Both the position numbers and the translations under genes were made by a program. A stretch of 33,025 nucleotides of DNA, from positions 1-33,025 of the forward strand of contig VBJT01000122.1 of assembly GCA_005880075.1 (NCBI GenBank), written 5' to 3'. The DNA comes from Chloroflexota bacterium. Lineage in GTDB: Bacteria; Chloroflexota; Dehalococcoidia; SM23-28-2; RBG-16-64-32. Below the pieces are notes generated by a model. The model saw nothing but the letters and a program-made list of their open reading frames with translations. It ran no database searches and was not told the DNA's origin. Positions 8,032 through 17,824 of the stretch are shown here, in pieces; within the stretch, counting starts at the first letter, position 1; the number at the start of each line of letters is the position of its first letter.

Positions 8032-8469
8032 CTACTCTCCGACGAGGTGGACGACGACCTCGCGGTCCCGGCCGTGGTCAAGCTCCACAAGAAAGAGGCG
8101 CTGCCACGGCCCGAAGGTAAGCCGGCCATTGACGATAGGCACGGATTCACTCGCGCCCAACAGCAGCTGCTGGCAATGCGAATGGCCGTTCGGCCGCTCC
8201 CCGTTGTTTGACAGCGCGTGGGCATATTTGTTGTGTGCGTAGTCGTTGCCGGCCGGCACAACTTCGCCAAGCATCTGCTCCATGTCGCGGAGGAGATGCG
8301 GCTCGGCTTCATTGATGCGAATAGCAGCAGTCGTGTGCTTGGAAAAGACCACTGCGAACCCGTTGAGCAGTCCACACTCGCGGGCCGCCTCCTCAACGTA
8401 GTCGGTTATGTCGACGAATTGAGGGCCGCGCTCAGTCTTGACCTCCAATGTGCGTGAGAGGAATTTCAT
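8032..8469 (-). CDS. YjbQ family (UPF0047) protein
   Basis: MKFLSRTLEVKTERGPQFVDITDYVEEAARECGLLNGFAVVFSKHTTAAIRINEAEPHLLRDMEQMLGEVVPAGNDYAHN...ALSNNGERPNGHSHCQQLLLGASESVPIVNGRLTFGPWQRLFLVELDHGRDREVVVHLVGE: hallmark HTTAAI.INE and ER.NGHSH motifs. Confidence 0.92.
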   Translation of the reverse strand: MKFLSRTLEVKTERGPQFVDITDYVEEAARECGLLNGFAVVFSKHTTAAIRINEAEPHLLRDMEQMLGEVVPAGNDYAHNKYAHALSNNGERPNGHSHCQQLLLGASESVPIVNGRLTFGPWQRLFLVELDHGRDREVVVHLVGE

Positions 8470-8498
8470 GCGGGATTCCTCCTTCTTGCCGGTATCCC

Positions 8499-8526
8499 CG
8501 CGTGGTTTCAGTATTGAAACCACGCG
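8499..8526. promoter_or_regulatory. Perfect 12-bp inverted repeat CGCGTGGTTTCA-GTAT-TGAAACCACGCG upstream of yjbQ
   Basis: Arms 8499-8510 and 8515-8526 are exact reverse complements, about 30 nt 5' of the yjbQ ATG (8469). Could be an operator or a leader hairpin. Confidence 0.55.
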
Positions 8527-8686
8527 CGGGCGGCGCGGGCCGTTCGCCGAAACGCGATGCCTCATTTGCCTCCGGCTTAGATTATCGCGCGAAAACCTCT
8601 TACAAGATAGACTTTGTGCGATTTTCACAATGCCTCCCTTGAAAACGAGGGCCTCGGGCGCTAAAGTTTCTCTTGCCATTCAGAAG

Positions 8687-8878
8687 ATGGAGGTTGAAGT
8701 GGGAAAGGTAGTTGATTGCGCGAAGGTCGACCCCAGCACCGGTTGTAGTCACGTCGTTCGAGGCGAGACCGAAGAAGATCTCATGAAGAACGCCCAGGAA
8801 CACGCGCAAGAGCATGGCCTAGTCGAGGTTACTCCCGAATTGATGGAGCGCGTCCGGGCGAACATCAGAGACGAATAG
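8687..8878 (+). CDS. DUF1059 domain protein
   Basis: GKVVDCAKVDPSTGCSHVVRGETEEDLMKNAQEHAQEHGLVEVTPELMERVRANIRDE: typical DUF1059 Cys/His pattern. Start at ATG 8687 or GTG 8699. Confidence 0.85.
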   Translation: MEVEVGKVVDCAKVDPSTGCSHVVRGETEEDLMKNAQEHAQEHGLVEVTPELMERVRANIRDE

Positions 8879-8880
8879 GC

Positions 8881-9300
8881 TCATTCGCCGTTTCGCTCTT
8901 TCGCCGACGGATGCCGCCAAGGCGATAACCGTCCGGCTGCTCGCCCCTTTTTCCTCTGTACGCCCGACAGGATCTTGAACGTCCGCTCGATGTAGTCCTG
9001 ATCCCGCAAGATCTCGACTTCGTAGTCGAGTGGCACGACGCGGCTCTCCGCGTCTAGCGTGGCGCTGTGCCAGCCGCCCGGGTACTCGCGAACTATGGCA
9101 TCGTGAAATTCATAGCTCTTGGCTTCCTGAACCCTTGCTTCGCCTATCTCCACACGGGTCAGCGCCGAATCATCGCCGACGAGGCACATGCGGAGGCCAC
9201 CAACATCCCACAACCGTAGAACACGCGCTTGGAAACTCACGCGCTGTCCGGCAGAGCAGTCCTTCAGCGCCCGCAGGTTTTCCAGCGCTGGCGCGCTCAT
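8881..9300 (-). CDS. Hypothetical protein, possible OB-fold
   Basis: 139-aa ORF; ENLRALKDCSAGQRVSFQARVLRLWDVGGLRMCLVGDDSALTRVEIGE resembles an OB-fold nucleic-acid-binding entry. Its start overlaps the upstream gene (9297). Confidence 0.6.
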   Translation of the reverse strand: MSAPALENLRALKDCSAGQRVSFQARVLRLWDVGGLRMCLVGDDSALTRVEIGEARVQEAKSYEFHDAIVREYPGGWHSATLDAESRVVPLDYEVEILRDQDYIERTFKILSGVQRKKGRAAGRLSPWRHPSAKERNGE

Positions 9301-9602
9301 CTGCCCTCCAGCCAGCGTGCGATGGCATCAACATTTTCCCGAAGGCTCGCCCTCGCCTCTTTGACTAGCCAGCGATAGCAGTGCATGCGGCTGGACTTAT
9401 CAGGCGCGTAGTCCTCCCAGGACAGGACGTAGGCGCGGCCCTGCGCCCTGTGAGGCCAGCTCTCCTTCGGCAGGAGGTGGACGTAGATAGTCCCGCCGTC
9501 ATCCGTGAACGTAATCGCGCCGACCGCGGCATCAGTTAGTGACTGGTGGCCGGTATCCACCAGCAACCGCCTCAGCTCCCGCTCTAGGAAACGTAGCGCC
9601 AT
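9297..9602 (-). CDS. Hypothetical protein
   Basis: 101-aa ORF co-oriented and overlapping by 4 nt with the following gene; coherent composition, no recognised domain. Confidence 0.6.
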   Translation of the reverse strand: MALRFLERELRRLLVDTGHQSLTDAAVGAITFTDDGGTIYVHLLPKESWPHRAQGRAYVLSWEDYAPDKSSRMHCYRWLVKEARASLRENVDAIARWLEGR

Positions 9603-9626
9603 CGCTGACTTAAGCCGAAGGCAAGG

Positions 9627-10655
9627 CTATCCGTAGAACGTACTCGCGATGGCGCCTCCATAAGCGAGTACCTTCTGAGCCGGTAGCCCATACGGCGCCG
9701 GCACCGGACAAAGAGAATCGGCGATGTCCCACAGGGGTTCGATTCTCTTTCTCACATCGTCCGCCGGGCCACATGTAACGAACGCCTCCACCATCTCATC
9801 GGGGACGAGGTGCGCCACGCCCAAGTAATCTCCCCGCTTGACGCCCTCCTGCAGCCGCTGCGCCTCCTTCCGAAAACCGTGGGCAGCGAAATACTCTTCG
9901 TACTGGGTCATGCCGGCATAGAAGGCGATCGTCGCGCGGGAGTCGTTGATGGCTTCGGCGCGGTCGTTGTTGATCATTATCAGCGGCCAGAGGTTGATCT
10001 CAATATCGCTGCGTTGCTTGCCGGCACGAGCCAGGCCGCGCTTGATGGCCTCCGGACCGTCATTCGTCGCCCAGCGGAGCGACCAGATGGCGTGCCCCAT
10101 CACCCCGTCGGCGATTTCGGCCGCGAGGCTGACGAGAGGCCCGCGCAGACCCGCGATCCAGATCGGGAGGTCCGTGCGAAGGGGCGGCGACGGAGGCTGG
10201 AGCTCGCTGAAATCGTGCCGGTGGTAGCTCCCCTCGAAAGCCGCGAGCTCACCAGTATGCGCCTTCGCGATGATGAGCCGGATAAGCTCGACAACCTCTC
10301 GCAGATGCTCGAGCGGCTTGCCGTATGGCATTCCGAAGAATCCCTCGCTCCACGAGCGTATGCTGCAGCCGAGCCCGAGCGTGAAGCGCCCGCCGCTAAG
10401 CCGATCGAGGTCTATCGCCGCCATTGCCGTCTCGAAGGGGCTGCGCGCGAACGCCAGAGCGATTCCGGAGGTAAGCTTCACCCGCGTCGTTACAGCCGCC
10501 GCAGCCGCCAGCGGCACAAATGGCGGCCCATAGACCTGCGGGGCGAACAGCCCATCGAGACCCGCTTGCTCGTACATCTTCGCCTGGCCGGTCAGCACCC
10601 CGGGCGGCAGAGTAGGCGTAATCACACCCCAGATCGGCCTCTTTCCATCCCGCAC
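9627..10655 (-). CDS. LLM-class F420-dependent oxidoreductase, intact
   Basis: MYEQAGLDGLFAPQVYGPPFVPLAAAAAVTTRVKLTSGIALAFARSPFETAMAAIDLDRLSGGRFTLGLGCSIRSWSEGFFG...LPIWIAGLRGPLVSLAAEIADGVMGH: luciferase-like TIM barrel. Confidence 0.9.
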   Translation of the reverse strand: MRDGKRPIWGVITPTLPPGVLTGQAKMYEQAGLDGLFAPQVYGPPFVPLAAAAAVTTRVKLTSGIALAFARSPFETAMAAIDLDRLSGGRFTLGLGCSIRSWSEGFFGMPYGKPLEHLREVVELIRLIIAKAHTGELAAFEGSYHRHDFSELQPPSPPLRTDLPIWIAGLRGPLVSLAAEIADGVMGHAIWSLRWATNDGPEAIKRGLARAGKQRSDIEINLWPLIMINNDRAEAINDSRATIAFYAGMTQYEEYFAAHGFRKEAQRLQEGVKRGDYLGVAHLVPDEMVEAFVTCGPADDVRKRIEPLWDIADSLCPVPAPYGLPAQKVLAYGGAIASTFYG

Positions 10656-10706
10656 CAGCAGCCTCCTTCAAATGGTGGCGGTACTACGCACACGATACGC
10701 GGTCCT

Positions 10707-10727
10707 AATGCGCATTGATGACGTCAT
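10707..10727. promoter_or_regulatory. Two adjacent perfect 10-bp palindromes AATGCGCATT-G-ATGACGTCAT in a divergent intergenic region
   Basis: 10707-10716 and 10718-10727 are each self-complementary, between the LLM oxidoreductase (-) and glpK (+). Confidence 0.5.
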
Positions 10728-10832
10728 TACACTTGGGAACTGTGGGGTGCCGGTGGCGCTAATATGGCATCCCTCGTGCCACCGGTCAACGATATCGACA
10801 GTCTCCAACGCCGATGCTAACCTTGCCGCAAT

Positions 10833-12326
10833 ATGGCGGACTTGGTGCTCGCTCTAGACCAAGGGACATCTTCCAGTCGGGCCATCCTGTTTGACCATTC
10901 GGGGAACGCCGTTGCCTCCGCCCAGCAGCCGTTCGAGCAGATATACCCGCAGCCTGGCTGGGTTGAACACGACCCGGAGGACGTCTGGCAAACGCAGCTG
11001 GCGACCGCTCAGGAAGCGCTGAAGCAGGCAAAGGCAACCGCGGACGATGTAGCCGCGATCGGCATCACGAATCAGCGCGAGACCACGCTCCTCTGGGACC
11101 ACAACGGCCGCCCAATCGCCAACGCCATCGTCTGGCAAGACAGACGTACCGCACCGATCTGCGACGAAATGCGAGACAAGGGCTTGGAGCCTCTGTTCCG
11201 CGAGCGGACGGGCCTGCTGCTTGACCCGTACTTCTCTGGAACAAAGGTGAAATGGCTCCTCGATAATGTCAGCAGCGCCCGTGCCCTTGCCGAAGCCGGC
11301 GACCTGAGGTTCGGCACGGTCGATTCCTGGTTGCTCTATCGCCTGACGGGCCTCCACGCGACGGACTATACGAACGCCTCGCGCACCCTGCTCTACAACA
11401 TCTTCGACCTGGGCTGGGATGATGAATTGCTATCAGCCCTCGAAGTTCCTCGAGGCATCTTGCCTCCCGTGCGGGCATCCTCCGGCGTCTTCGCTGAGAC
11501 GAGCTTGTTTGGCAAATCCGTGCCCGTCGCCGGAATCGGAGGCGACCAGCAGGCAGCCCTCTTCGGGCAAGCGGCATTCGAGCCGGGCATGGCGAAGAAC
11601 ACATATGGCACCGGCGCGTTCTGCCTGATGAACATCGGCGAGCGGAAGGTCGCCTCAAAGAATCTGCTGACCACAATCGCCTGGGGGATATCCGGTGCGG
11701 AGCGCGACGAAGTCGTATACGCGCTCGAAGGCTCCATCTTCATCGCAGGCGCGGCCGTCCAATGGCTACGGGACGAGTTGGGCATCATTTCGACCGCCGC
11801 CGAATCCCAGGAGCTTGCGCTGAGCGTGCCCGACTCGAACGGGGTTTATGTCGTGCCAGCGTTCGTCGGCCTGGCGGCGCCACACTGGGACCCGAGCGCG
11901 CGCGGTGCCATCTTCGGGCTCACGCGCGGTGCCAACCGGGCGCATCTCGCCCGCGCGACGCTGGAAGCGATCGCGTTTCAGACTTGCGATGTAATTGATG
12001 CTATCGAAGCTGACTCTGGCGTGACGCTTTCCGAGCTGCGCGTCGACGGCGGCGCCGCGGCGAACGACCTGCTTCTCCAGATTCAGGCTGACCTGCTCGG
12101 CCGGGACGTCGTGAGGCCGGCGGTGCTCGAGACGACCGCGCTTGGAGCAGCTTATCTGGCCGGCCTGGCGACCGGGTTCTGGAGGGATGCGTCGGACGTT
12201 TCCAAGAACTGGCGCATCGACCGCCGCTTCAGCCCGCAAATGGCTGCTGACAGGCGGGCCGAGATGTATGCCGGCTGGAAGCGCGCGGTTGAGCGCGTAA
12301 AGGGATGGAGCACGGCCGGGGCCTGA
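10833..12326 (+). CDS. glpK: Glycerol kinase (FGGY family)
   Basis: [125 protein letters not shown]. Confidence 0.95.
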   Translation: MADLVLALDQGTSSSRAILFDHSGNAVASAQQPFEQIYPQPGWVEHDPEDVWQTQLATAQEALKQAKATADDVAAIGITNQRETTLLWDHNGRPIANAIVWQDRRTAPICDEMRDKGLEPLFRERTGLLLDPYFSGTKVKWLLDNVSSARALAEAGDLRFGTVDSWLLYRLTGLHATDYTNASRTLLYNIFDLGWDDELLSALEVPRGILPPVRASSGVFAETSLFGKSVPVAGIGGDQQAALFGQAAFEPGMAKNTYGTGAFCLMNIGERKVASKNLLTTIAWGISGAERDEVVYALEGSIFIAGAAVQWLRDELGIISTAAESQELALSVPDSNGVYVVPAFVGLAAPHWDPSARGAIFGLTRGANRAHLARATLEAIAFQTCDVIDAIEADSGVTLSELRVDGGAAANDLLLQIQADLLGRDVVRPAVLETTALGAAYLAGLATGFWRDASDVSKNWRIDRRFSPQMAADRRAEMYAGWKRAVERVKGWSTAGA

Positions 12327-12338
12327 GCCGAGGCGCGC

Positions 12339-13604
12339 CTAGTGAGGCCTTGGCGTCCGTGTTGTGGGCGGGATCGGGCTCGGAGTGACGTTCGGCGTTG
12401 GCGTGTCACTCGGTGCCGGCGTGAGTGCGGGCGTCGGTTCAGGGGTTGCGGGCGGCGTCGGTTCCGGAGTGGGCGGCTGCCAGAGGCCATACTTGCCCAC
12501 CATCCAGTCCCAAACGTCTCTCGAGAGCCGGGCGCCGAATGAATAACCATCCTTCTCGCTGTTCGCCAACTGGGACAAATACGTGATCGCGTAAGCCTTC
12601 TGCTTTCCATCCACCCCCTGGAACGTCACGATTCCAACGTCGTTGTTCACCCACCCGTCCCAGTCCGCGTAATAGCCAATCTTATGGCCGACAGTAGCTT
12701 CCGATGGGAGACGCTTGGGGATGATGTAGTCGACATACGAATAGCTGTCACGTAGTACCCGGAGCGTGTAGACGGTCCATTCATAGTTGAAGAGTTGCTC
12801 GTTCCAGAGCTTGGCCAGGATGTCGTTTGTTTCGAGGGCAGTCAAGATGTTGGGGGACGGATAATCGCCCCCGTAGAACGGAATGTGATCAAAGTACGAG
12901 GTGGTCATTCCCCAGGAGTTCATAAGAGACCGCGCGTAATACGTGCCCTCCCAATACGATCCGAAAATCTCCTGCGTGAAATTCTTGACCTCCGGCGGAT
13001 AGCTGCCGCCAATGCCCTTCTTGATGCTATAACCGAGGCCGTCCGGGCTGGCGTTACCTGCCTGAAACTGATCGACGGCGCCCAGTAGAGCGAACAAGTT
13101 AATCACGCAGCCCGTGCGGTGCAGAACGTTGCCACCGACTGATATCGTTTCCCCGTTCTGGAGGTCAGTGACGGCTACGGCTACATCGATGCCGCCGACG
13201 TCCGCATCATAGTCAACGATCGAGCTTTCAAGCTGGTCGCGCAGCGCCAGAAAATCAGGCGAGGCGTTGACGTTTTCGGGCATGTTCCCGGATGTCTGAG
13301 GGAGCGGCGCTGAGGTCTGATCGCCGCCGGTGCCCTCTTGCGGTGAAGGGGCGGGCGTCTCCGACGGCGCGGGAGAGGCCGACGATCTATTCCAGTCGAC
13401 TACCCCATCGACTGTGACGCCCGGATACGATTGCCCGCCTTCGCGCCTCACGGCCGCTGCTGACCGCGCCGGGCTTTCTGAGCCAGCATCTTTCGCGCTT
13501 CCGTCAAGCGATGCCAGTACTATGACGACGCCGAGGGCAACCGGCGCCGAAGCCAGCCCGACGCCGGAGGCAATCCTTATCATTCTCCGGTCTAGACGAA
13601 ACAC
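12339..13604 (-). CDS. Class A beta-lactamase-fold protein, probably non-canonical (SxxK replaced by CxxN), membrane-anchored, with Pro/Thr-rich C-terminal tail
   Basis: N-terminal TM region; IDVAVAVTDLQNGETISVGGNVLHRTGCVINLFALLGAV at the active-site region; GHKIGYYADWDGWVNNDVGIVTF at the KTG-like region; tail PPTPEPTPPATPEPTPALTPAPSDTPTPNVTPSPIPPTTRTPRPH. Confidence 0.7.
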   Translation of the reverse strand: MFRLDRRMIRIASGVGLASAPVALGVVIVLASLDGSAKDAGSESPARSAAAVRREGGQSYPGVTVDGVVDWNRSSASPAPSETPAPSPQEGTGGDQTSAPLPQTSGNMPENVNASPDFLALRDQLESSIVDYDADVGGIDVAVAVTDLQNGETISVGGNVLHRTGCVINLFALLGAVDQFQAGNASPDGLGYSIKKGIGGSYPPEVKNFTQEIFGSYWEGTYYARSLMNSWGMTTSYFDHIPFYGGDYPSPNILTALETNDILAKLWNEQLFNYEWTVYTLRVLRDSYSYVDYIIPKRLPSEATVGHKIGYYADWDGWVNNDVGIVTFQGVDGKQKAYAITYLSQLANSEKDGYSFGARLSRDVWDWMVGKYGLWQPPTPEPTPPATPEPTPALTPAPSDTPTPNVTPSPIPPTTRTPRPH

Positions 13605-13786
13605 GGTTCCCCTTCTGACCGCCTATTCAAGCGCTGTGATACTGATAACGCCGTATAGTGCTGCAAGGATACCAAAAGCAGGCTAAGGCGCACGACCCAC
13701 TTGTGGCTTCGCTAGAATGACGCCTCGATGTGCGGCGGCGTTGCAACCGCTTCTGTTTCCCAGAAGGGCACTGCTAGACTTAGCGC

Positions 13787-15235
13787 GTGAAGCGCAGCAG
13801 CCTCATCCGAGACCTTCAGGGCGCAATCGGCCGCCGCTGGGTGCTCCACGCGCCCGAAGATCTCCTCGTGTATGAATACGACGCGACGATCGATCGCGGG
13901 CTACCGGAGGCCGTCGTGCTGCCAGACGACGCGGAGGGCGTCGCCAGCGCTGTGTGCATTGCAAGCAATCACGGAGTGCCGGTGACCGCGCGAGGCGCCG
14001 GGACGGGCCTCTCAGGCGGCGCCATCCCGTGCGAGGGCGGCGTCGTTATCGTTACGACGCGCATGAACCGCATCCTCGAACTCGATCCAGAGAACCGAAT
14101 CGCGGTCGTCGAGCCGGGCGTCATCAATCTCGACATCTCGCGCTCCACCGCGCCTTATGGCCTCTATTACGCGCCCGATCCGTCGAGCCAGAAGGCGTGC
14201 AGCATCGGCGGCAATGTAGCCGAGAACGCCGGCGGGCCCCACTGCCTGCGCTACGGCACGACGACCAACCACGTTCTGGGCCTCGAAATCGTGACCGCCG
14301 ACGGTGTGGTCGTATGGCTTGGCGGCAAGACGGCTGATACGCCCGGCTACGACCTCACCGGCGTTGTAGTCGGGTCCGAGGGCACTCTCGCAATCGTGAC
14401 GAAGGTCATCGTGCGGCTGCTGCACAAGCCCGAAGCGACCGTTACTCTGCTGGCGATTTTCGATACAGTCACGCAGGCGTCTCGCGTCGTTTCGTCAATC
14501 ATCGGCAAGGGAATGGTCCCCGCCGCGCTCGAGATGATGGACAAGAACACGATGGACGCAGTCGAGCCTTTTGTACATGCGGGCTACCCGCCCGACGCGG
14601 GCGCCGTGCTGCTAATCGAGGTCGAAGGCCTGAAGGAAGATGCTCAAGAACAGGCGGACGCTGTCGCCTCGATCTGCCGCGAGTTGGAGGCCCGTGAGAT
14701 TCGCATTGGTCTCTCGCAGGAAGACAGAGACAGGCTCTGGGCCGGCCGCAAGGGCGCGCTAGGCGCGTTGGGACGGCTGGCGCCCTCTTATTACATCCTT
14801 GACGGCGTCATACCGCGCACCCGGCTCCCAACCGTGCTGGACGGCGTTTACGAGGCCTGTGACCGTTTTGGCTTCCGTGTAGCGAACGTGTTCCACGCCG
14901 GCGACGGCAACCTCCACCCGAACGTGATGTTCGATGAGCGTGTGCAGGGCGCCACGAAAAAGGTCCTGGATTTGGGCGAGGAAATCATGCGCCTGTGCGT
15001 AGACGCCGGCGGATCGATCACCGGGGAACACGGCGTGGGATACGAAAAGCGCAACTATATGAGCTGGATCTTCTCGCCGGACGATCTCGAGGTGATGTCC
15101 AGACTCAAGGCAGCCTTTGGAGCCTCGGAGATCTTTAACCCGGGAAAGGTCTTCCCGACCTCGAAAGGCTGCGGCGAGGTCTCCTCGAGAATGAGAGCGG
15201 CGATCGCCAGGGTTGGCGCGGATGCCTTCGTCTAG
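13787..15235 (+). CDS. glcD: FAD-linked oxidase, glycolate oxidase subunit GlcD-like
   Basis: GVPVTARGAGTGLSGGAIPCEGGVVIVTTRMNRILELDPENRIAVVEPGV, YYAPDPSSQKACSIGGNVAENAGGPHCLRYGTT, NVFHAGDGNLHPNVMFD, GEHGVGYEKRNYM. GTG start at 13787. Confidence 0.93.
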   Translation: MKRSSLIRDLQGAIGRRWVLHAPEDLLVYEYDATIDRGLPEAVVLPDDAEGVASAVCIASNHGVPVTARGAGTGLSGGAIPCEGGVVIVTTRMNRILELDPENRIAVVEPGVINLDISRSTAPYGLYYAPDPSSQKACSIGGNVAENAGGPHCLRYGTTTNHVLGLEIVTADGVVVWLGGKTADTPGYDLTGVVVGSEGTLAIVTKVIVRLLHKPEATVTLLAIFDTVTQASRVVSSIIGKGMVPAALEMMDKNTMDAVEPFVHAGYPPDAGAVLLIEVEGLKEDAQEQADAVASICRELEAREIRIGLSQEDRDRLWAGRKGALGALGRLAPSYYILDGVIPRTRLPTVLDGVYEACDRFGFRVANVFHAGDGNLHPNVMFDERVQGATKKVLDLGEEIMRLCVDAGGSITGEHGVGYEKRNYMSWIFSPDDLEVMSRLKAAFGASEIFNPGKVFPTSKGCGEVSSRMRAAIARVGADAFV

Positions 15236-16508
15236 GACGCCAACCGTGATCGCCCAGGCAACCATTCTCGACGACCTGAGTGCCATCGTGGGCGGCGAGC
15301 ACGCTTACCCAGCGGACGAATCGCAGAGGTTCGTGGTCGATGGCATGACCCCGCGGGCTGTAGTCGAGCCGGGCAGTTATGAAGAGGTCGCAGGCGTCAT
15401 GCGCTACGCAAGCGAGCAAGGGCTGGCCGCCATCCCGCTCGGCGGCGGGACTAAACGGCACATCGGCAACCTGCCCTCGCGCTACGATTTGGCATTGAGC
15501 CTCTCGCACATCCACCAGATCATCGAGCATGAGCCGGCCGATCTGACCGTGACCTGCCAAGCGGGGATTAGCGTTGCCGAGCTGGACCGGCGCCTTCGCG
15601 TCCACGGCCAAAGAGTGCCCTTCGATGTCTCGCACGGGCAGCAGGCGTCGGTCGGCGGGGTTCTTGCGGCGAACACTAATGGCCCATCACGTCCCGCTTA
15701 CGGCGCGCTCCGCGACTTTACAATCGGAATACGAATGGTCACGGGAGATGGTCGAATCACCCGCGCCGGCGGCAAAGTCGTTAAAAATGTCGCTGGCTTC
15801 GATTTGTGCAAGCTGTACATCGGGTCGCTGGGCACGCTTGGCGTGATCGTCGAGGCAACCTTCAAGGTAATGCCGGTCGCCCGACTTGAGCGAAGCGTCC
15901 TACTCTCCCTAGACACGCCCGGCGGTGCCTGCGCGCTCTCTGCGGAGTTGCATCGGCGCGGCCTCGCGCTGAGTCATGTCCAGCTTTCGGGCAGAGGAGA
16001 CGCAACGGGATACAGCTGGCTCCTTGAGACAAGGCTCGCGGGCAGCGAAGGAGCGGTCGAGCGCTCAGAGAACGAAGTCGTGGGCCTCGCGCCTGGTTCG
16101 CACGCGCAGCCTGCAGGCTCAGACGTAAGCTCGACTGATCGATTTAGCGGCGAGCATTTCGACGACAGTTCGCTCCTTTGCCGGTTCAGTACTCTCCCAT
16201 CGCGGCTCGCAGCATTCATCGGCGCCGTTCAGCGCCTGGAATCGCCGGACATTTTGGCCGAGCCGGCGACCGGCATCCTTCGCGTATCTTGGCATGAGAT
16301 CGACGGAGCCACGGTCTTAGAACGCGCCCGCCAGATCGCCGCAAGTCACTCGGCCACAGCGGTCGTCGAGCGTTGTCCACCCGAGCTCAAGCAACATATC
16401 GACGTCTTCGGCGACCCGCCGCCCGCTTTCCAGCTCATGCGGAGCGTCAAGCAGCAGTTCGACCCGAAAGGCATTCTCAGCCCGGGGCGCTTCGTGGGGA
16501 GGCTCTGA
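15222..16508 (+). CDS. glcE: FAD-binding oxidase subunit GlcE-like
   Basis: VVEPGSYEEVAGVMRYASEQGLAAIPLGGGTKRHIGNLPSRYDLALSLSHIHQIIEHEPADLTVTCQAGISVAELDRRL, GGVLAANTNGPSRPAYGALRDFTIGIRMVTGDGRITRAGGKVVKNVAGFDLCKL. Start ambiguous (15213-15246), overlapping the glcD end. Confidence 0.9.
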   Translation: MPSSRTPTVIAQATILDDLSAIVGGEHAYPADESQRFVVDGMTPRAVVEPGSYEEVAGVMRYASEQGLAAIPLGGGTKRHIGNLPSRYDLALSLSHIHQIIEHEPADLTVTCQAGISVAELDRRLRVHGQRVPFDVSHGQQASVGGVLAANTNGPSRPAYGALRDFTIGIRMVTGDGRITRAGGKVVKNVAGFDLCKLYIGSLGTLGVIVEATFKVMPVARLERSVLLSLDTPGGACALSAELHRRGLALSHVQLSGRGDATGYSWLLETRLAGSEGAVERSENEVVGLAPGSHAQPAGSDVSSTDRFSGEHFDDSSLLCRFSTLPSRLAAFIGAVQRLESPDILAEPATGILRVSWHEIDGATVLERARQIAASHSATAVVERCPPELKQHIDVFGDPPPAFQLMRSVKQQFDPKGILSPGRFVGRL

Positions 16509-17792
16509 TTGGGTAAACAACCGGCGTTTACCAAACGGTTCGCTCCGTCCGAAGCCGACCTCGCCCAGTGCGTGCGTTGCGGCCTCTGCCTGCAACACTG
16601 CCCGACGTACGTGGCAACGGGCCTTGAGGCCGAGTCACCACGCGGACGGCTGTATCTGATCAAGGCGATGTCCGAGGGCCTGATCGAGCCGACGGTGAAC
16701 GTCACCGGCCACATGGACAGGTGCCTCCAGTGCCGAAACTGCGAGGCGGTCTGCCCTTCCGGCGTGCCCTACGGGCGCATCATGGAACATGGCCGAGCGC
16801 ACGTCCTTCACACCGGCCGCGCGCCGTTCGCCTGGCGCCTGCGGGCGCTCTTCCTGCGCGAGGTAATCGCGCGGCCAGGCCGCCTCGCGCTCCTCGCCTC
16901 GGCCTTACGCGTATACCGCGCGTCCGGGCTGCGGGCGCTCGCCGAGCGAACGCCGATGCTGCGTGACCGCGTCGCCCTGGCGCCGACTATTGCCGGGAAG
17001 GAGTTCAAGCGCCGCGGGGTTCTCGCCCGGCCGAAGGGCGCGACGAAGTATCGCGTCGCGCTACTAACCGGGTGCATCATGCCCCTGGCTTACGGCCGGG
17101 TGCATGCCGCAACTGTCAGGGTGCTCGCCCGCAACGGCTGCGAAGTGATCGCTCCGGCGACGCAGGTATGCTGCGGGGCGCTGCACGGCCACAACGGCGA
17201 TCTTCCCACCGCGATCGAGCTCGCGCGCCGCAACATCGATGCCTTTCTGGCGGAGGATTTCGACGCCGTTATCGTGAACTCAGCCGGCTGTGGATCAGCG
17301 ATCAAGGAGTACGGCCAGTTGCTTGCGGAGGACGGCGAGTACCTCGACCGCGCTCGGCTCCTCGCTTCGAGGGTAAGGGATGTGACCGAGTTCCTCGCCT
17401 CGCTGCCGTTTGAACCGCCCAAGCGGCTGTTGGACGCGCGCGTCACATACCAGGACTCCTGCCATCTGGGCCATGCGCAGCGAATTACGCGGGCGCCGCG
17501 CGAGATCATCGCCTCGATTCCCGGCGTTCGCTTCATCGAGTTGCCGCATGGCGACCGATGTTGCGGCAGCGCCGGTGTCTATGGGCTAACTCAGGGAGAT
17601 ATGTCGCTCCGCTTACTTGATGAGAAGATGCGATATATCAGGGAGACCGGCGCGGACGTCATCGCAACCGCGAACCCGGGCTGCATGACGCAGCTGGAAG
17701 CGGGCCTGCGGCGTCACGGCGTGAACGGACGCGTCGTTCACGTCATCGAGCTGCTAGACGAGTCATACCGGCGCGCCACCGCGCACGTTTAG
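16509..17792 (+). CDS. glcF: Glycolate oxidase iron-sulfur subunit GlcF-like
   Basis: Two 4Fe-4S motifs (CVRCGLCLQHCPTYVATGLE; CLQCRNCEAVCPSGVPYG) and CCG-domain motifs (CCGALHGHNGD; YQDSCHLGHAQRI; DRCCGSAGVYGL). TTG start directly after the glcE stop. Confidence 0.93.
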   Translation: MGKQPAFTKRFAPSEADLAQCVRCGLCLQHCPTYVATGLEAESPRGRLYLIKAMSEGLIEPTVNVTGHMDRCLQCRNCEAVCPSGVPYGRIMEHGRAHVLHTGRAPFAWRLRALFLREVIARPGRLALLASALRVYRASGLRALAERTPMLRDRVALAPTIAGKEFKRRGVLARPKGATKYRVALLTGCIMPLAYGRVHAATVRVLARNGCEVIAPATQVCCGALHGHNGDLPTAIELARRNIDAFLAEDFDAVIVNSAGCGSAIKEYGQLLAEDGEYLDRARLLASRVRDVTEFLASLPFEPPKRLLDARVTYQDSCHLGHAQRITRAPREIIASIPGVRFIELPHGDRCCGSAGVYGLTQGDMSLRLLDEKMRYIRETGADVIATANPGCMTQLEAGLRRHGVNGRVVHVIELLDESYRRATAHV

Positions 17793-17824
17793 CAGACCTT
17801 TCCTTTACACCGAATTCACCGGGT

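Noticed and set aside
7360-8211. 283-aa plus-strand ORF
   Set aside because: Antisense to the prenyl synthase and yjbQ; low-complexity shadow sequence.
9810-10718. 302-aa plus-strand ORF
   Set aside because: Antisense to an intact LLM oxidoreductase.
12350-12480. GC-rich GTCGG/GGCGTC repeats as an independent repeat element
   Set aside because: Explained by the Pro/Thr-rich C-terminal tail of the beta-lactamase-fold protein on the minus strand.
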